The notes beneath the pieces were generated by a model. The model was not told where the DNA came from. It made no database searches and saw only the letters and a list, made by a program, of their open reading frames with translations. The translations under genes and the position numbers were made by a program. A DNA stretch of 15,662 nucleotides from JBBSGC01 sp038254525 (GTDB lineage: Bacteria; Actinomycetota; Actinomycetes; Propionibacteriales; Nocardioidaceae), in NCBI GenBank assembly GCA_038254525.1, contig JBBSGC010000039.1, forward strand, positions 1-15,662. The letters run 5' to 3'. This document shows positions 1 through 6,674 of this stretch, in pieces. The stretch's first letter is position 1, and each line of letters opens with the position of its first letter.

Positions 1-1
1 A

Positions 2-1117
2 CCCGCCCTCACCCGTGGTCTGGTCGACGGCCGCGCTGCGGCTCTCGACCGGTTCGACCGGCTCGTCCGAAGCCGGATCCTGATCGGCGACGTCCTGCGC
101 GTGAAGCTGTGGGACGCTTCCGGCCGCATCGTCTACTCCGACGAGACGCGGTTGATCGGTCGGCGCTTCGAGCTGGGCAACACAGAGCTGGGCGTCCTCA
201 ACTCAGGAGGTCGCGACGCCGAACCATCGGACCTCACCAAGCCCGAGAACGAGTTCGAGCGCTCCTTCGGCCGGCTGCTGGAGGTCTACACCCAGGTGAA
301 GCTGCGCGGTGGCGGCCCGCTCCTGTTCGAGGCGTACTACTCCTACGACGACGTGACGCGACGCAGTACCGAGGTGCTCGCGGCCTTCCGCCCCATCACC
401 GTGGGCGGCCTGCTGCTGTTCCTGCTGCTCACCGTGCCGGTGGTCTGGGTGCTCGCCCGACGGCTGGAGACCTCCGGCGCGGAGCGCGAACGACTCCTGG
501 TGGCCGCGGCGGACGCGTCCGACACCGAGCGCCGACGGATCGCGCGCGACCTGCACGACGGGGTGGTGCAGGAGCTGGCCGGCGCCTCCTTCGCGCTCTC
601 CGCATCGGTGCAGGAGCTCCCCGAGCGTCCTGACCTGGCGGCCCGCCTCGACGACCTCGGGAGCGCAGTGCGACGCAGCATCCGGTCCCTGCGTTCGCTG
701 CTCGTCGAGATCTATCCACCCGACCTGCACACCGGCGGGCTACCAGCGGCGCTCAGTGATCTGGTCGCGCCGGCGGCCGACTCCGGCGTCCGGGTGTCGT
801 TCGAGGTCGAAGACTCCTTGCACCTCAGCCACGACACGTCGGCGCTGGTCTGGCGGGTGGCGCAGGAGGCGGTACGCAACGCGCTGCGGCACGCGCGCCC
901 CGAACGCCTGTGGCTGCGGCTCTGGTCGACGAACCATGCCCTGCACTTCGAGGTCGTCGACGACGGCCAGGGCTTCGATCCCCAGGAGGCCACGCCCGAG
1001 GGACACCTCGGCCTGCGGGTCCTGTCCGATCTCGCTCGCGAGCACGGTGGCTCGTTGACCGTCGACTCCGCCCGCGGCCACGGGACGACGCTGCGGCTGC
1101 AGGTACCGCTGCCATGA
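2..1117 (+). CDS. Sensor histidine kinase, NarL/DesK type (5' end cut by window edge)
   Basis: The C-terminal 371 residues of a membrane sensor kinase are visible. The frame is open from base 2, so the true start lies upstream and an internal GTG at 101 is not the start. In fragment numbering, about residues 1-130 form a probable extracytoplasmic sensor region (LWDASGRIVYSDE is typical of this group). A membrane helix lies near 131-151 (VGGLLLFLLLTVPVVWVLA). A HisKA_3 dimerisation/phosphoacceptor helix follows, with RRRIARDLHDGVVQEL and the likely phosphorylated His near residue 185. The HATPase_c domain shows an N-box (QEAVRNALRHA) and G-boxes (DDGQGF, GHLGLRVL, GHGTTL). Such kinases autophosphorylate and pass phosphate to a LuxR/NarL-type regulator. 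The stop overlaps the next ATG (ATGA), so it should be co-translated with the regulator, whose frame is broken. The signal sensed is unknown. Confidence 0.9.
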   Translation, partial: PALTRGLVDGRAAALDRFDRLVRSRILIGDVLRVKLWDASGRIVYSDETRLIGRRFELGNTELGVLNSGGRDAEPSDLTKPENEFERSFGRLLEVYTQVKLRGGGPLLFEAYYSYDDVTRRSTEVLAAFRPITVGGLLLFLLLTVPVVWVLARRLETSGAERERLLVAAADASDTERRRIARDLHDGVVQELAGASFALSASVQELPERPDLAARLDDLGSAVRRSIRSLRSLLVEIYPPDLHTGGLPAALSDLVAPAADSGVRVSFEVEDSLHLSHDTSALVWRVAQEAVRNALRHARPERLWLRLWSTNHALHFEVVDDGQGFDPQEATPEGHLGLRVLSDLAREHGGSLTVDSARGHGTTLRLQVPLP

Positions 1118-1749
1118 TCCGAGTCCTGCTCGTCGACGACCACAAGCTCGTGCGCTACGGGCTCTAGCAGCTGTTGGCGGCGGCGGAGGACATCGAGGTG
1201 GTGGGCACGGCGGCAGACGGCGTGGAGGCGCTCGAGCGGCTCGCCGAGCTGCGACCGGACGTCGTGCTGATGGACCTGCTGATGCCGCGTCTGGGTGGAG
1301 TCGAAGCCACGCGACGGGCCTCCGCGGTGTCGCCCCAGAGCCAGGTCGTCGTGCTCACCTCGTTCTCCGACCGCGACCGGATCCTCGACGCGATCGACGC
1401 CGGCGCGGTCGGTTACCTGCTCAAGGACGTCGATCCGAGCGAGCTTCTCGATGGCATCCGCGCCGCCGCCCGCGGGGAGTCCCCTTTACATCCCAAAGCC
1501 GCCCGGGAGCTGCTGCTCGCCCGCTCGGGCGTCCCCGGCGACGCCCCTACGTCGTCGGCCCGAGAGCTCACGCCGCGCGAGGTCGAGGTGCTTCGGCTGG
1601 TGCGTCGAGGTCTCGCCAACAAGCAGATCGGCCGGCGGCTCGGCATCAGCGAGCGCACCGTGAAAGCGCACCTCACTTCGATCTTCCAGCGGGTCGGCGT
1701 CACGGACCGCACGTCGGCCGCGCTGTGGGCCGAGCGTCAGGACCTGTAG
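1114..1749 (+). pseudogene. NarL/FixJ-family response regulator interrupted by an in-frame TAG at codon 18
   Basis: From the ATG that overlaps the kinase stop, the frame reads MIRVLLVDDHKLVRYGL, then TAG at 1165-1167, then QLLAAAEDIEVVG onward to the end in the same frame. Counting the TAG as one residue gives 211 residues, a normal length for the family. The parts are otherwise canonical: acidic pocket D8/D9, phosphoacceptor D54 (VVLMD), T82 and K104 (GYLLKD), then a LuxR-type helix-turn-helix (ELTPREVEVLRLV...ERTVKAHLTSIFQRVGV). The only lesion is the amber codon; CAG to TAG would be one transition. Restart at TTG 1174, 6 bases after the TAG, would give a 191-residue protein without beta-strand 1 and the D8/D9 metal site but with an intact DNA-binding domain. 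Readthrough as normal decoding is unlikely, because this gene and mpa both end in TAG. The lesion is a real nonsense mutation or a sequencing error. Confidence 0.75.
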
Positions 1750-1755
1750 CGGGCG

Positions 1756-1790
1756 ACCGCCGGGCCGGTCAGCTCTGGTCCGCCGGCGGT
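1756..1790. terminator. Inverted repeat at the convergent regulator/prcA junction
   Basis: A perfect 8-base inverted repeat (ACCGCCGG at 1756-1763 and CCGGCGGT at 1783-1790, 19-base loop) begins 6 bases after the regulator stop and overlaps the last codons of prcA. Only 19 bases separate the two convergent genes. It could work as a bidirectional terminator, but it lacks a T-run, and GC-rich coding DNA produces such repeats by chance. Confidence 0.3.
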
Positions 1791-2647
1791 TCCTGGGCGG
1801 ACGTATCCACCACCGCGCCCGTGCCTTCGGCGTCGGCCATCGCTTCGGCGTCGGCGACTGCGTCGTCTGCGGTGTTGCCGGTGGGCTCCCCCGTGCCAGT
1901 GGCCGTGTCGGCCGCGGGCACGTCCTCCCCGGCGCCGTCGGCCGAGGCGGCTTCGGCCAGCACCTCGCTCACGACCCGGGCCGGGAGCCGGCGGAACTTT
2001 CGCTTGCGGACGCGACTGCGGTCGAGGACCGCTGCCTCGATCTGGTCCGGGGCGACCGTTCGCGGGCTGCCGTTGCCGTCAGCGCCGAGCGCGGCCACTG
2101 CCGTCTTGATCGTGGAGTCGAGGTCCGCGCCGGGTCGGTAGTGGTCCTCGAGGTAGGCCGTCGCCGGCTCCACCGAGCCGCCCATCACCGCGAAGCCCTG
2201 CTCGTCGGCAACTGACCCGTCATAGGTCAGCCGGTAGATCTGGTCGTCGGCTGTCGAGGCCCCCACCTCGGCCACGAAGATCTCCACCTCGTACGGCTTC
2301 TCGCCGCCGGAGGAGAAGATGGTCCCGAGCGTCTGGGCGTACGCGTTGGCGAGTCCACGCCCGGTGACGTCGGCCCGGTCGTAGGAGTAGCCACGCAGGT
2401 CGGCCAGCCGGACCCCGGCGATGCGCAGGTTCTCGAACTCGTTGTAGCGACCGACGGCCGCGAACGCGATCCGGTCGTAGATCTCACTGACCTTGTGCAG
2501 CGCCTGCGACGGGTTCTCCGCCACGAACACGATGCCGTCGGCGTACTGCACCACGACCACGCTGCGCCCGCGGGCGATGCCCTTGCGGGCGTAGTCGGCC
2601 CGGTCCTTCATCTGCTGCTCGGGCGAGACGTAGAACGGCATCGTCAC
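1769..2647 (-). CDS. prcA: Proteasome subunit alpha
   Basis: This is the alpha subunit of the actinobacterial 20S proteasome. It forms the outer heptameric rings, gates the chamber and docks the Mpa ATPase through the latter's GQYL tail. Family signatures are clear: MPFYVSPEQQMKDRADYARKGIARGRS at the gating N-terminus, VFVAENPS, YDRIAFAAVGRYNEFENLR, RGYSYDRADVTGR and ANAYAQTLGTIF. The protein is 292 residues, against about 250 in Mycobacterium. The excess is a C-terminal tail from about residue 236, rich in Ala, Asp, Glu, Thr and Gly. The GTG start (MTMPF) is chosen because a GAGAGG-like ribosome site overlapping the prcB stop ends 10 bases before it. An ATG two codons later is possible. It lies 14 bases downstream of prcB in the same operon. 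No active-site Thr is expected in this subunit. Confidence 0.97.
   Translation of the reverse strand: MTMPFYVSPEQQMKDRADYARKGIARGRSVVVVQYADGIVFVAENPSQALHKVSEIYDRIAFAAVGRYNEFENLRIAGVRLADLRGYSYDRADVTGRGLANAYAQTLGTIFSSGGEKPYEVEIFVAEVGASTADDQIYRLTYDGSVADEQGFAVMGGSVEPATAYLEDHYRPGADLDSTIKTAVAALGADGNGSPRTVAPDQIEAAVLDRSRVRKRKFRRLPARVVSEVLAEAASADGAGEDVPAADTATGTGEPTGNTADDAVADAEAMADAEGTGAVVDTSAQEPPADQS
1825..1855. repeat. Short direct repeat in the prcA tail coding region
   Basis: The 13-mer CTTCGGCGTCGGC occurs at 1825-1837 and again at 1843-1855, an 18-base period. On the coding strand it gives the repeated ADAEA/ADAEG segment of the PrcA tail. It looks like a small in-frame duplication that lengthened a low-complexity tail. 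Confidence 0.6.
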
Positions 2648-2661
2648 AGAAGTCGCACCTC

Positions 2662-3501
2662 TCAGGTGAGCGCTGCGGCCGGGCCGTCCGGCCGCTCCAT
2701 GCGGCTGGAGATGACCGCGTCAGCGATGCTGGCGATCTCGTCCTCTGGAGTGCGCCGGTAGCCCTCAGCGGTCACCACGTCCACGACGGGGAAGATGCGG
2801 CGCGCCAGATCGGGTCCGCCGGTGGCGGAGTCGTCGTCGGCTGCGTCATAGAGCGCTTGGATCGCGGCGGTGATGCAGCCGCGCTCGTCGAGGTCGCCGC
2901 GGTAGAGCTTCTTCAGCGACCCGCGTGCGAACAGCGACCCGGACCCGACGGCGTGGAAGGCAGTCTCCTCGTAGCGGCCGCCGGTCACGTCGTAGGAGAA
3001 GATCCGACCCTGGTCCGCGGGCAGGTCGTAGCCGGCGAACAGCGGCACGACAGCGAGCCCCTGCATGGCCATCGCCAGGTTGCCGCGGATCAGTGCGGCC
3101 AACCGGTTGGCCTTCCCGTCCAACGACAGTGTGATGCCCTCGATCTTCTCGTAGTGCTCGAGCTCCACCTGGAACAGCCGCACGAGCTCGACCGCGAGGC
3201 CCGCGGTGCCCGCAATGCCGACGCACGAGTAGTCGTCGGCGGGATAGACCTTCTCGATGTCGCGCTGGGCGATGATGTTGCCCATCGTCGCCCGCCGGTC
3301 ACCGGCCATCACGACCCCGCCGGCGAACGTGGCGGCGACGATCGTGGTGCCATGCGGCACCGACGCTGCCACGTCGGTCACCACGTCGCGTCGTCCGGGG
3401 AGCAGCTCGGGGGCCTGCTGGGCCAGGAACGCCGAGAACGATGACGACCCGGGCGCGAGGTACGCCTGTGGCAGTCGCCCGGGAGGCGAGAAGCTCGTCA
3501 T
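2662..3501 (-). CDS. prcB: Proteasome subunit beta (catalytic)
   Basis: This is the proteolytic subunit of the 20S core, an N-terminal-nucleophile threonine protease made as a proprotein. The 279-residue precursor carries a 51-residue propeptide ending in HG. Autocleavage before TTIVA exposes Thr52 as mature Thr1. The catalytic Asp (mature 17, in AGDRRA, residue 68) and Lys (mature 33, in RDIEKVYP, residue 84) are present, as are the family blocks GIAGTAGLAVELVRLFQVELEHYEKIEG and AVGSGSLFARGSLKKLY. The ATG start lies 4 bases after the pup stop, and prcA follows 14 bases later, so pup, prcB and prcA should be co-transcribed and coupled. Seven of these subunits form each inner ring of the barrel. 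Nothing looks damaged. Confidence 0.97.
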   Translation of the reverse strand: MTSFSPPGRLPQAYLAPGSSSFSAFLAQQAPELLPGRRDVVTDVAASVPHGTTIVAATFAGGVVMAGDRRATMGNIIAQRDIEKVYPADDYSCVGIAGTAGLAVELVRLFQVELEHYEKIEGITLSLDGKANRLAALIRGNLAMAMQGLAVVPLFAGYDLPADQGRIFSYDVTGGRYEETAFHAVGSGSLFARGSLKKLYRGDLDERGCITAAIQALYDAADDDSATGGPDLARRIFPVVDVVTAEGYRRTPEDEIASIADAVISSRMERPDGPAAALT

Positions 3502-3505
3502 CGGC

Positions 3506-3715
3506 TCACTGACCGCCCTTCTGGACGAAACCGCGCACGAACTCCTCGGCGTTCTCCTCGAGCACGTCGTCGATCTCGTCGAGGATCGCGTCGACGTCGT
3601 CGTCCAACCGTTCCTTGCGCTCGCTCAGCTCCTCGCTCTGCTCGACCTGCGGAGTCTCCTCGGCCTCCCCGCTCTTGCGGGGGCTGCGTTGTTGCTGACC
3701 ACCGTCTCTGGCCAC
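3506..3715 (-). CDS. pup: Prokaryotic ubiquitin-like protein Pup
   Basis: Pup is the small, mostly disordered tag that PafA joins to target lysines to mark them for Mpa and the proteasome. This 69-residue protein (mycobacterial Pup is 64) has a polar N-terminus (MARDGGQQQRSPRKSG), the Mpa-binding helical region (ERLDDDVDAILDEIDDVLEENAEEFV) and the hallmark C-terminus VQKGGQ. The terminal Gln must be deamidated by Dop before ligation. The start is the GTG at 3713-3715: a strong GGAGGT lies 7 bases upstream, and this gives the family length. The open frame continues to 3850, but that extension is not Pup-like and runs into dop. The gene lies between dop (73-base gap) and prcB (4-base gap). Confidence 0.97.
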   Translation of the reverse strand: MARDGGQQQRSPRKSGEAEETPQVEQSEELSERKERLDDDVDAILDEIDDVLEENAEEFVRGFVQKGGQ

Positions 3716-3775
3716 CGGGTCCACCTCCGAGTCCGGCGCGCGCTGCTGAACGCGTGCTCCTCCGACCGACAGCTC

Positions 3776-3790
3776 GACCCTACAAGGGTC
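3776..3790 (-). other. Perfect hairpin overlapping the dop stop codon
   Basis: GACCCT and AGGGTC form a 6-base perfect stem with a 3-base loop, beginning inside the dop TGA on the minus strand. It includes the TAGGGT box. As RNA it could be a weak terminator or attenuator between dop and pup. No T-run follows it, so a role as a DNA site is equally possible. Confidence 0.35.
3777..3782 (-). promoter_or_regulatory. TAGGGT -10-like box upstream of pup-prcB-prcA
   Basis: On the minus strand TAGGGT lies just after the dop stop and about 61 bases before the pup GTG. It fits the actinobacterial TANNNT -10 form and shares the 11-mer GTAGGGTCGAG with the box upstream of mpa. No convincing -35 hexamer is visible. 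A separate promoter here would let pup and the core subunits be made apart from dop. Confidence 0.4.
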
Positions 3791-5294
3791 AGCGCCGGGT
3801 GAGCGCGGCGAACAGATCCTCGGCCGTGCTGGCACCATCGAGGAGCTCACCGACGTGGTCGCGCGTGCCGCGCAGGGGCTCGAGGGTGGGAATGCGCTGC
3901 AGCGAGTCGCGGCCGGGCAGGTCGAAGATCACCGAGTCCCAGGACGCCGCCGCCACCTGCTGCGGGTACTTGGCCAGGCAGCGGCCGCGGAAGTACGCAC
4001 GGGTGTCCTCCGGTGGATGGTCCACGGCGCCAGCGATCTCCTCGTCGGTGAGCAGCCGTCGCATGGCGCCCTTGGCGACCAGCCGGTGGTAGAGGCCTTT
4101 GTCCTTGCGGACGTCGGCGTACTGCAGGTCCACCAGCTGCAGCTTCGGATGGTCCCAGCCGAGATCGTCGCGGGCGCGATAGGACTCCAGCAGCGCGAGC
4201 TTGGCCACCCAGTCGAGCTCGTCGCGGCAGCTCATCGGGTCGTCCTCGAGCCGACCGAGCACCCGCTCCCAGCGGCCGAGCACGTCCAGGGTCTGCTGAT
4301 CTGTCTCCCCCAGCGACTCCACGAAGGCACGGGCGCTCTCGAAGTAGGCCCACTGGACCTGCACCGCGGTCAGCCGCCGACCGTCCTTCAGCGTCACCAG
4401 ATGCCGCAGCGACGGGTCTCGACTGACCGAGCGCAGCTCTGCGACCGGGCTCTCCAGGGCCAGCCCGTCGGGAACGGCGCGGGCCTCGATCATCGCGAGC
4501 ACCAGCGCGGTGGCGCCGACCTTGAGGTAGGTAGCGATCTCCGAGCAGTTGGCGTCCCCGATGATGACGTGCAGGCGCCGGTACTTGCTGGGATCGGCGT
4601 GCGGTTCGTCGCGGGTGTTGATGATCGGGCGCTTGAGCGTCGTCTCGAGACCCACCTCGACCTCGAAGTAGTCAGCGCGCTGGCTGATCTGGAAGCCGTG
4701 CTCGGTGCCATCTTGGCGCAGCCCGACCCGGCCGGCGCCGCAGAAGACCTGGCGGGTGACGAAGAACGGCACCAGGTGCCGCACGATGTCGGCGAACGGA
4801 GTGGACCGCTGCATCAGGTAGTTCTCGTGGGCGCCGTAGGAGGCACCCTTGTTGTCGACGTTGTTCTTGTAGAGCAGGAGTCTCGTCGCGTTCGGCAGTG
4901 CCGACGCGAGCTCGGCTGCCCGCCGCATGACCGCCTCGCCGGCCTTGTCCCACCGCACGACGTCGCGCGGGTTGGTGCACTCGGGCGTCGAGTACTCCGG
5001 ATGCGCGTGGTCGACGTACAGGCGGGCGCCGTTGGTCAAGATGACGTTGGCCAGCCCGAGATCCTCGTCGGTGAGGGCGCTGGTGTCAGCGGTGTCGCGG
5101 GCCATGTCGAAGCCGCGCGCGTCGCGCAGCGGGCTCTCCTCCTCGAAGTCCCAGCGGGCCCGGCGGGCCTGCGGGCCGGCGTTGGCGTAGGCGTTGACCA
5201 CCTGCGTGGAGGCCAGCATGGGGTTGGCGCCCGGCTGGCCCTGGACCGAGATGCCGTACTCCACCTCGGTGCCCATCACCCGACGAACGCTCAT
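3789..5294 (-). CDS. dop: Depupylase / Pup deamidase Dop
   Basis: Dop converts the C-terminal Gln of Pup to Glu and hydrolyses the isopeptide bond between Pup and substrates, in a glutamine-synthetase-like fold that uses bound nucleotide. The 501-residue protein starts MSVRRVMGTEVEYGIS. The GTEVEYG motif carries the metal-binding Glu residues (E10, E12) and separates Dop from the ligase PafA, which has GIETEFG. The Dop-specific loop lies around residues 40-79. The likely nucleophile is Asp95 in LYVDHAHPEYS, and EVGLETTLKRPIINTRDEPHAD and HVIIGDAN are typical core blocks. The ATG at 5294 is preferred: a TAGGGT box ends 7 bases upstream, suggesting a leaderless message. A GTG three codons earlier is less likely. 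Its place beside pup and across from mpa fits. PafA itself is not in the window. Confidence 0.95.
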   Translation of the reverse strand: MSVRRVMGTEVEYGISVQGQPGANPMLASTQVVNAYANAGPQARRARWDFEEESPLRDARGFDMARDTADTSALTDEDLGLANVILTNGARLYVDHAHPEYSTPECTNPRDVVRWDKAGEAVMRRAAELASALPNATRLLLYKNNVDNKGASYGAHENYLMQRSTPFADIVRHLVPFFVTRQVFCGAGRVGLRQDGTEHGFQISQRADYFEVEVGLETTLKRPIINTRDEPHADPSKYRRLHVIIGDANCSEIATYLKVGATALVLAMIEARAVPDGLALESPVAELRSVSRDPSLRHLVTLKDGRRLTAVQVQWAYFESARAFVESLGETDQQTLDVLGRWERVLGRLEDDPMSCRDELDWVAKLALLESYRARDDLGWDHPKLQLVDLQYADVRKDKGLYHRLVAKGAMRRLLTDEEIAGAVDHPPEDTRAYFRGRCLAKYPQQVAAASWDSVIFDLPGRDSLQRIPTLEPLRGTRDHVGELLDGASTAEDLFAALTRR

Positions 5295-5301
5295 GCCTTT
5301 C

Positions 5302-5307
5302 ACCCTA
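5302..5307 (-). promoter_or_regulatory. TAGGGT -10-like box of dop (leaderless start)
   Basis: TAGGGT on the minus strand is separated from the dop ATG by 7 bases, so transcription would start at or next to the ATG. No clear -35 element or usable Shine-Dalgarno is seen. The divergent Nudix-kinase gene starts 53 bases away, so this short gap must hold both promoters. Confidence 0.5.
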
Positions 5308-5334
5308 CGGCCGGCTACGACCGGCGGTGGCTGG

Positions 5335-5340
5335 CAGTCT
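5335..5340 (+). promoter_or_regulatory. Weak -10-like box of the Nudix-kinase fusion gene
   Basis: CAGTCT matches TANNNT except at its first base and is separated from the ATG at 5348 by 7 bases, the same geometry as the leaderless candidates elsewhere in the window. No good Shine-Dalgarno precedes this ATG. The match is weak. Confidence 0.25.
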
Positions 5341-5347
5341 GGCGGGC

Positions 5348-6649
5348 ATGGACCCCGGCGAGGAGATGGTGGCGCTCGCCGACCTCGGCGGCCACGTCAT
5401 CGGCAGTGCGCCGCGCCGGATCGTGCGCCGCGACAACCTCCTGCACCTGGCGACTGGGGTCATCGTGCGCAACCGCCTCGGGCAGCTCTATGTGCACCGG
5501 CGCACCCCTACCAAGGACGTGTTCCCGAGCCGGTACGACTGCTGCGCCGGTGGGGTGGTGGCCGCAGGTGAGGCCGTGGAGGACGCCGCCCGGCGTGAGC
5601 TGGCCGAGGAGCTCGGCATCACCGGCGTACCTCTGCGGCCGTTGCTGGTGCAGCCCTACGAGGACGAGCACACGCGCTACGTGGCGCACGTCTACGAAAC
5701 GGTCTGGGACGGACCGATCCGTTGGCAGCCGGAGGAGGTGGACGCAGGTGCCTGGTGGACCGTCGAGGACTTGCAGGCGCGGCTGAGCGACCCCAGCTGG
5801 CCGTTCGTCCCCGACAGCCGATTGTTGGTGGAGGCGTGGTTGCTCGACCGGGTCGGTGACCGGGTGGAGATCCTCGAGGGGTGGGACAGCCAGGCCACGC
5901 TCGTCGAGGGCCGCTGGATCGAACGGGTGCCACGCCGGCCCGAGGTGGCGCAACGGCTGCGGGCCGAGACGACGCTGCTGCCCTGGTTGGCCCCGCAGCT
6001 CCCGGTGGCGGTGCCGGTTCCCGTCGTGGTGGGCGAACAGCCGCTGACGGTGCGCCACGTCGCCGTGGCGGGCGATCCGCTGCTGGCTGCCACGGGAGTG
6101 CCGCCGGCGGTTACCGGCACCGCCCTCGGCCGGTTCCTGCTGGCCCTGCACGGCGTGTCGGCGAAGGAGGCAGAACGCCGCGGTGCCCTCCCACCGGACG
6201 CCGTCCGAGAGGAGCACCGGCTGGTGCTGGACCAGTGCTACACCGCTGTGCTGCCGCGGTTGCCAGCCGATGTGCGCCCCGCCGGGCAGGAGCTGCTGCG
6301 GGACATCGATGCAGCGGTCGACCCGGAGCGAGGCGGGGTCCTGGTGCACGGTGACCTGGGGCCGGAGCACATCCTCGTCGACTCCGGCGGGGCAGTCGGC
6401 ATCATCGACTGGACCGACGCTCGGGTCGGCGACGCCGCCCTCGACCTGTCCTGGCTGCTGTACGGCGCACCTGCCGAGGTGGCCGACCAGGTGCGTCGAA
6501 GCTACGCGCCCGACTTCGCCACCCGACGGCGGGCGCTGTTGTGGCACCGGCTCGGGCCATGGCACGAGGTGCTGCACGGTCTGGCGCATGACCGGCCTGA
6601 CCTCATGCGCTCGGGCGTCGACGGTGTGGTGCGGCGACTATCCGGCTGA
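5348..6649 (+). CDS. Nudix hydrolase fused to an aminoglycoside-phosphotransferase-like kinase domain
   Basis: One 433-residue protein with two complete domains. Residues about 28-165 are a Nudix hydrolase close in style to the YfcD/IPP-isomerase-like group (LYVHRRTPTKDVFPSRYD). Its canonical Nudix box runs from G69 to I91 with the REUXEEXGU core RELAEELGI. Residues about 175-430 are an APH/choline-kinase-like fold: an N-lobe-like stretch (GWDSQATLVEGRWIERVPRRP), the catalytic loop HGDLGPEHIL (H334, D336) and the metal-binding IIDW (D354). The usual Asn of HxDxxxxN is His341 here. The substrate is unknown; neither true antibiotic resistance nor isoprenoid metabolism can be claimed. ATG 5348 is chosen, though a GTG at 5327 is in frame. 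The gene is divergent from dop and convergent with the acetyltransferase gene. Confidence 0.85.
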   Translation: MDPGEEMVALADLGGHVIGSAPRRIVRRDNLLHLATGVIVRNRLGQLYVHRRTPTKDVFPSRYDCCAGGVVAAGEAVEDAARRELAEELGITGVPLRPLLVQPYEDEHTRYVAHVYETVWDGPIRWQPEEVDAGAWWTVEDLQARLSDPSWPFVPDSRLLVEAWLLDRVGDRVEILEGWDSQATLVEGRWIERVPRRPEVAQRLRAETTLLPWLAPQLPVAVPVPVVVGEQPLTVRHVAVAGDPLLAATGVPPAVTGTALGRFLLALHGVSAKEAERRGALPPDAVREEHRLVLDQCYTAVLPRLPADVRPAGQELLRDIDAAVDPERGGVLVHGDLGPEHILVDSGGAVGIIDWTDARVGDAALDLSWLLYGAPAEVADQVRRSYAPDFATRRRALLWHRLGPWHEVLHGLAHDRPDLMRSGVDGVVRRLSG

Positions 6650-6653
6650 TCCA

Positions 6654-6672
6654 GCCCGAAAGAGTCCCGGGC
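6654..6672. terminator. Hairpin between convergent fusion gene and acetyltransferase gene
   Basis: GCCCG (6654-6658) and CGGGC (6668-6672) form a 5-base stem with a 9-base loop. It fits entirely within the 25 bases between two convergent stop codons. On the minus strand its loop includes a short TTT. The position suits a bidirectional terminator, but the stem is short. Confidence 0.4.
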
Positions 6673-6674
6673 GC

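Noticed and set aside
1165..1167. TAG read as an amino acid by a changed genetic code
   Set aside because: The same gene ends in TAG, and mpa ends in TAG right after its conserved GQYL terminus, so TAG is used as a stop.
3716..3850. Longer 114-residue version of Pup
   Set aside because: The extra N-terminus is not Pup-like and overlaps dop, while GTG 3715 has an ideal GGAGGT site and gives the family length.
3855..5786. 643-codon open frame on the plus strand opposite dop
   Set aside because: It is antisense to a clearly conserved Dop, has no recognisable domain, and long antisense frames are expected in DNA with GC-rich third positions.
5348..6649. Calling the fusion protein an antibiotic-resistance kinase
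   Set aside because: APH-fold domains act on many substrates, the Asn of the catalytic loop is replaced by His, and a core-genome location beside dop does not suggest acquired resistance.
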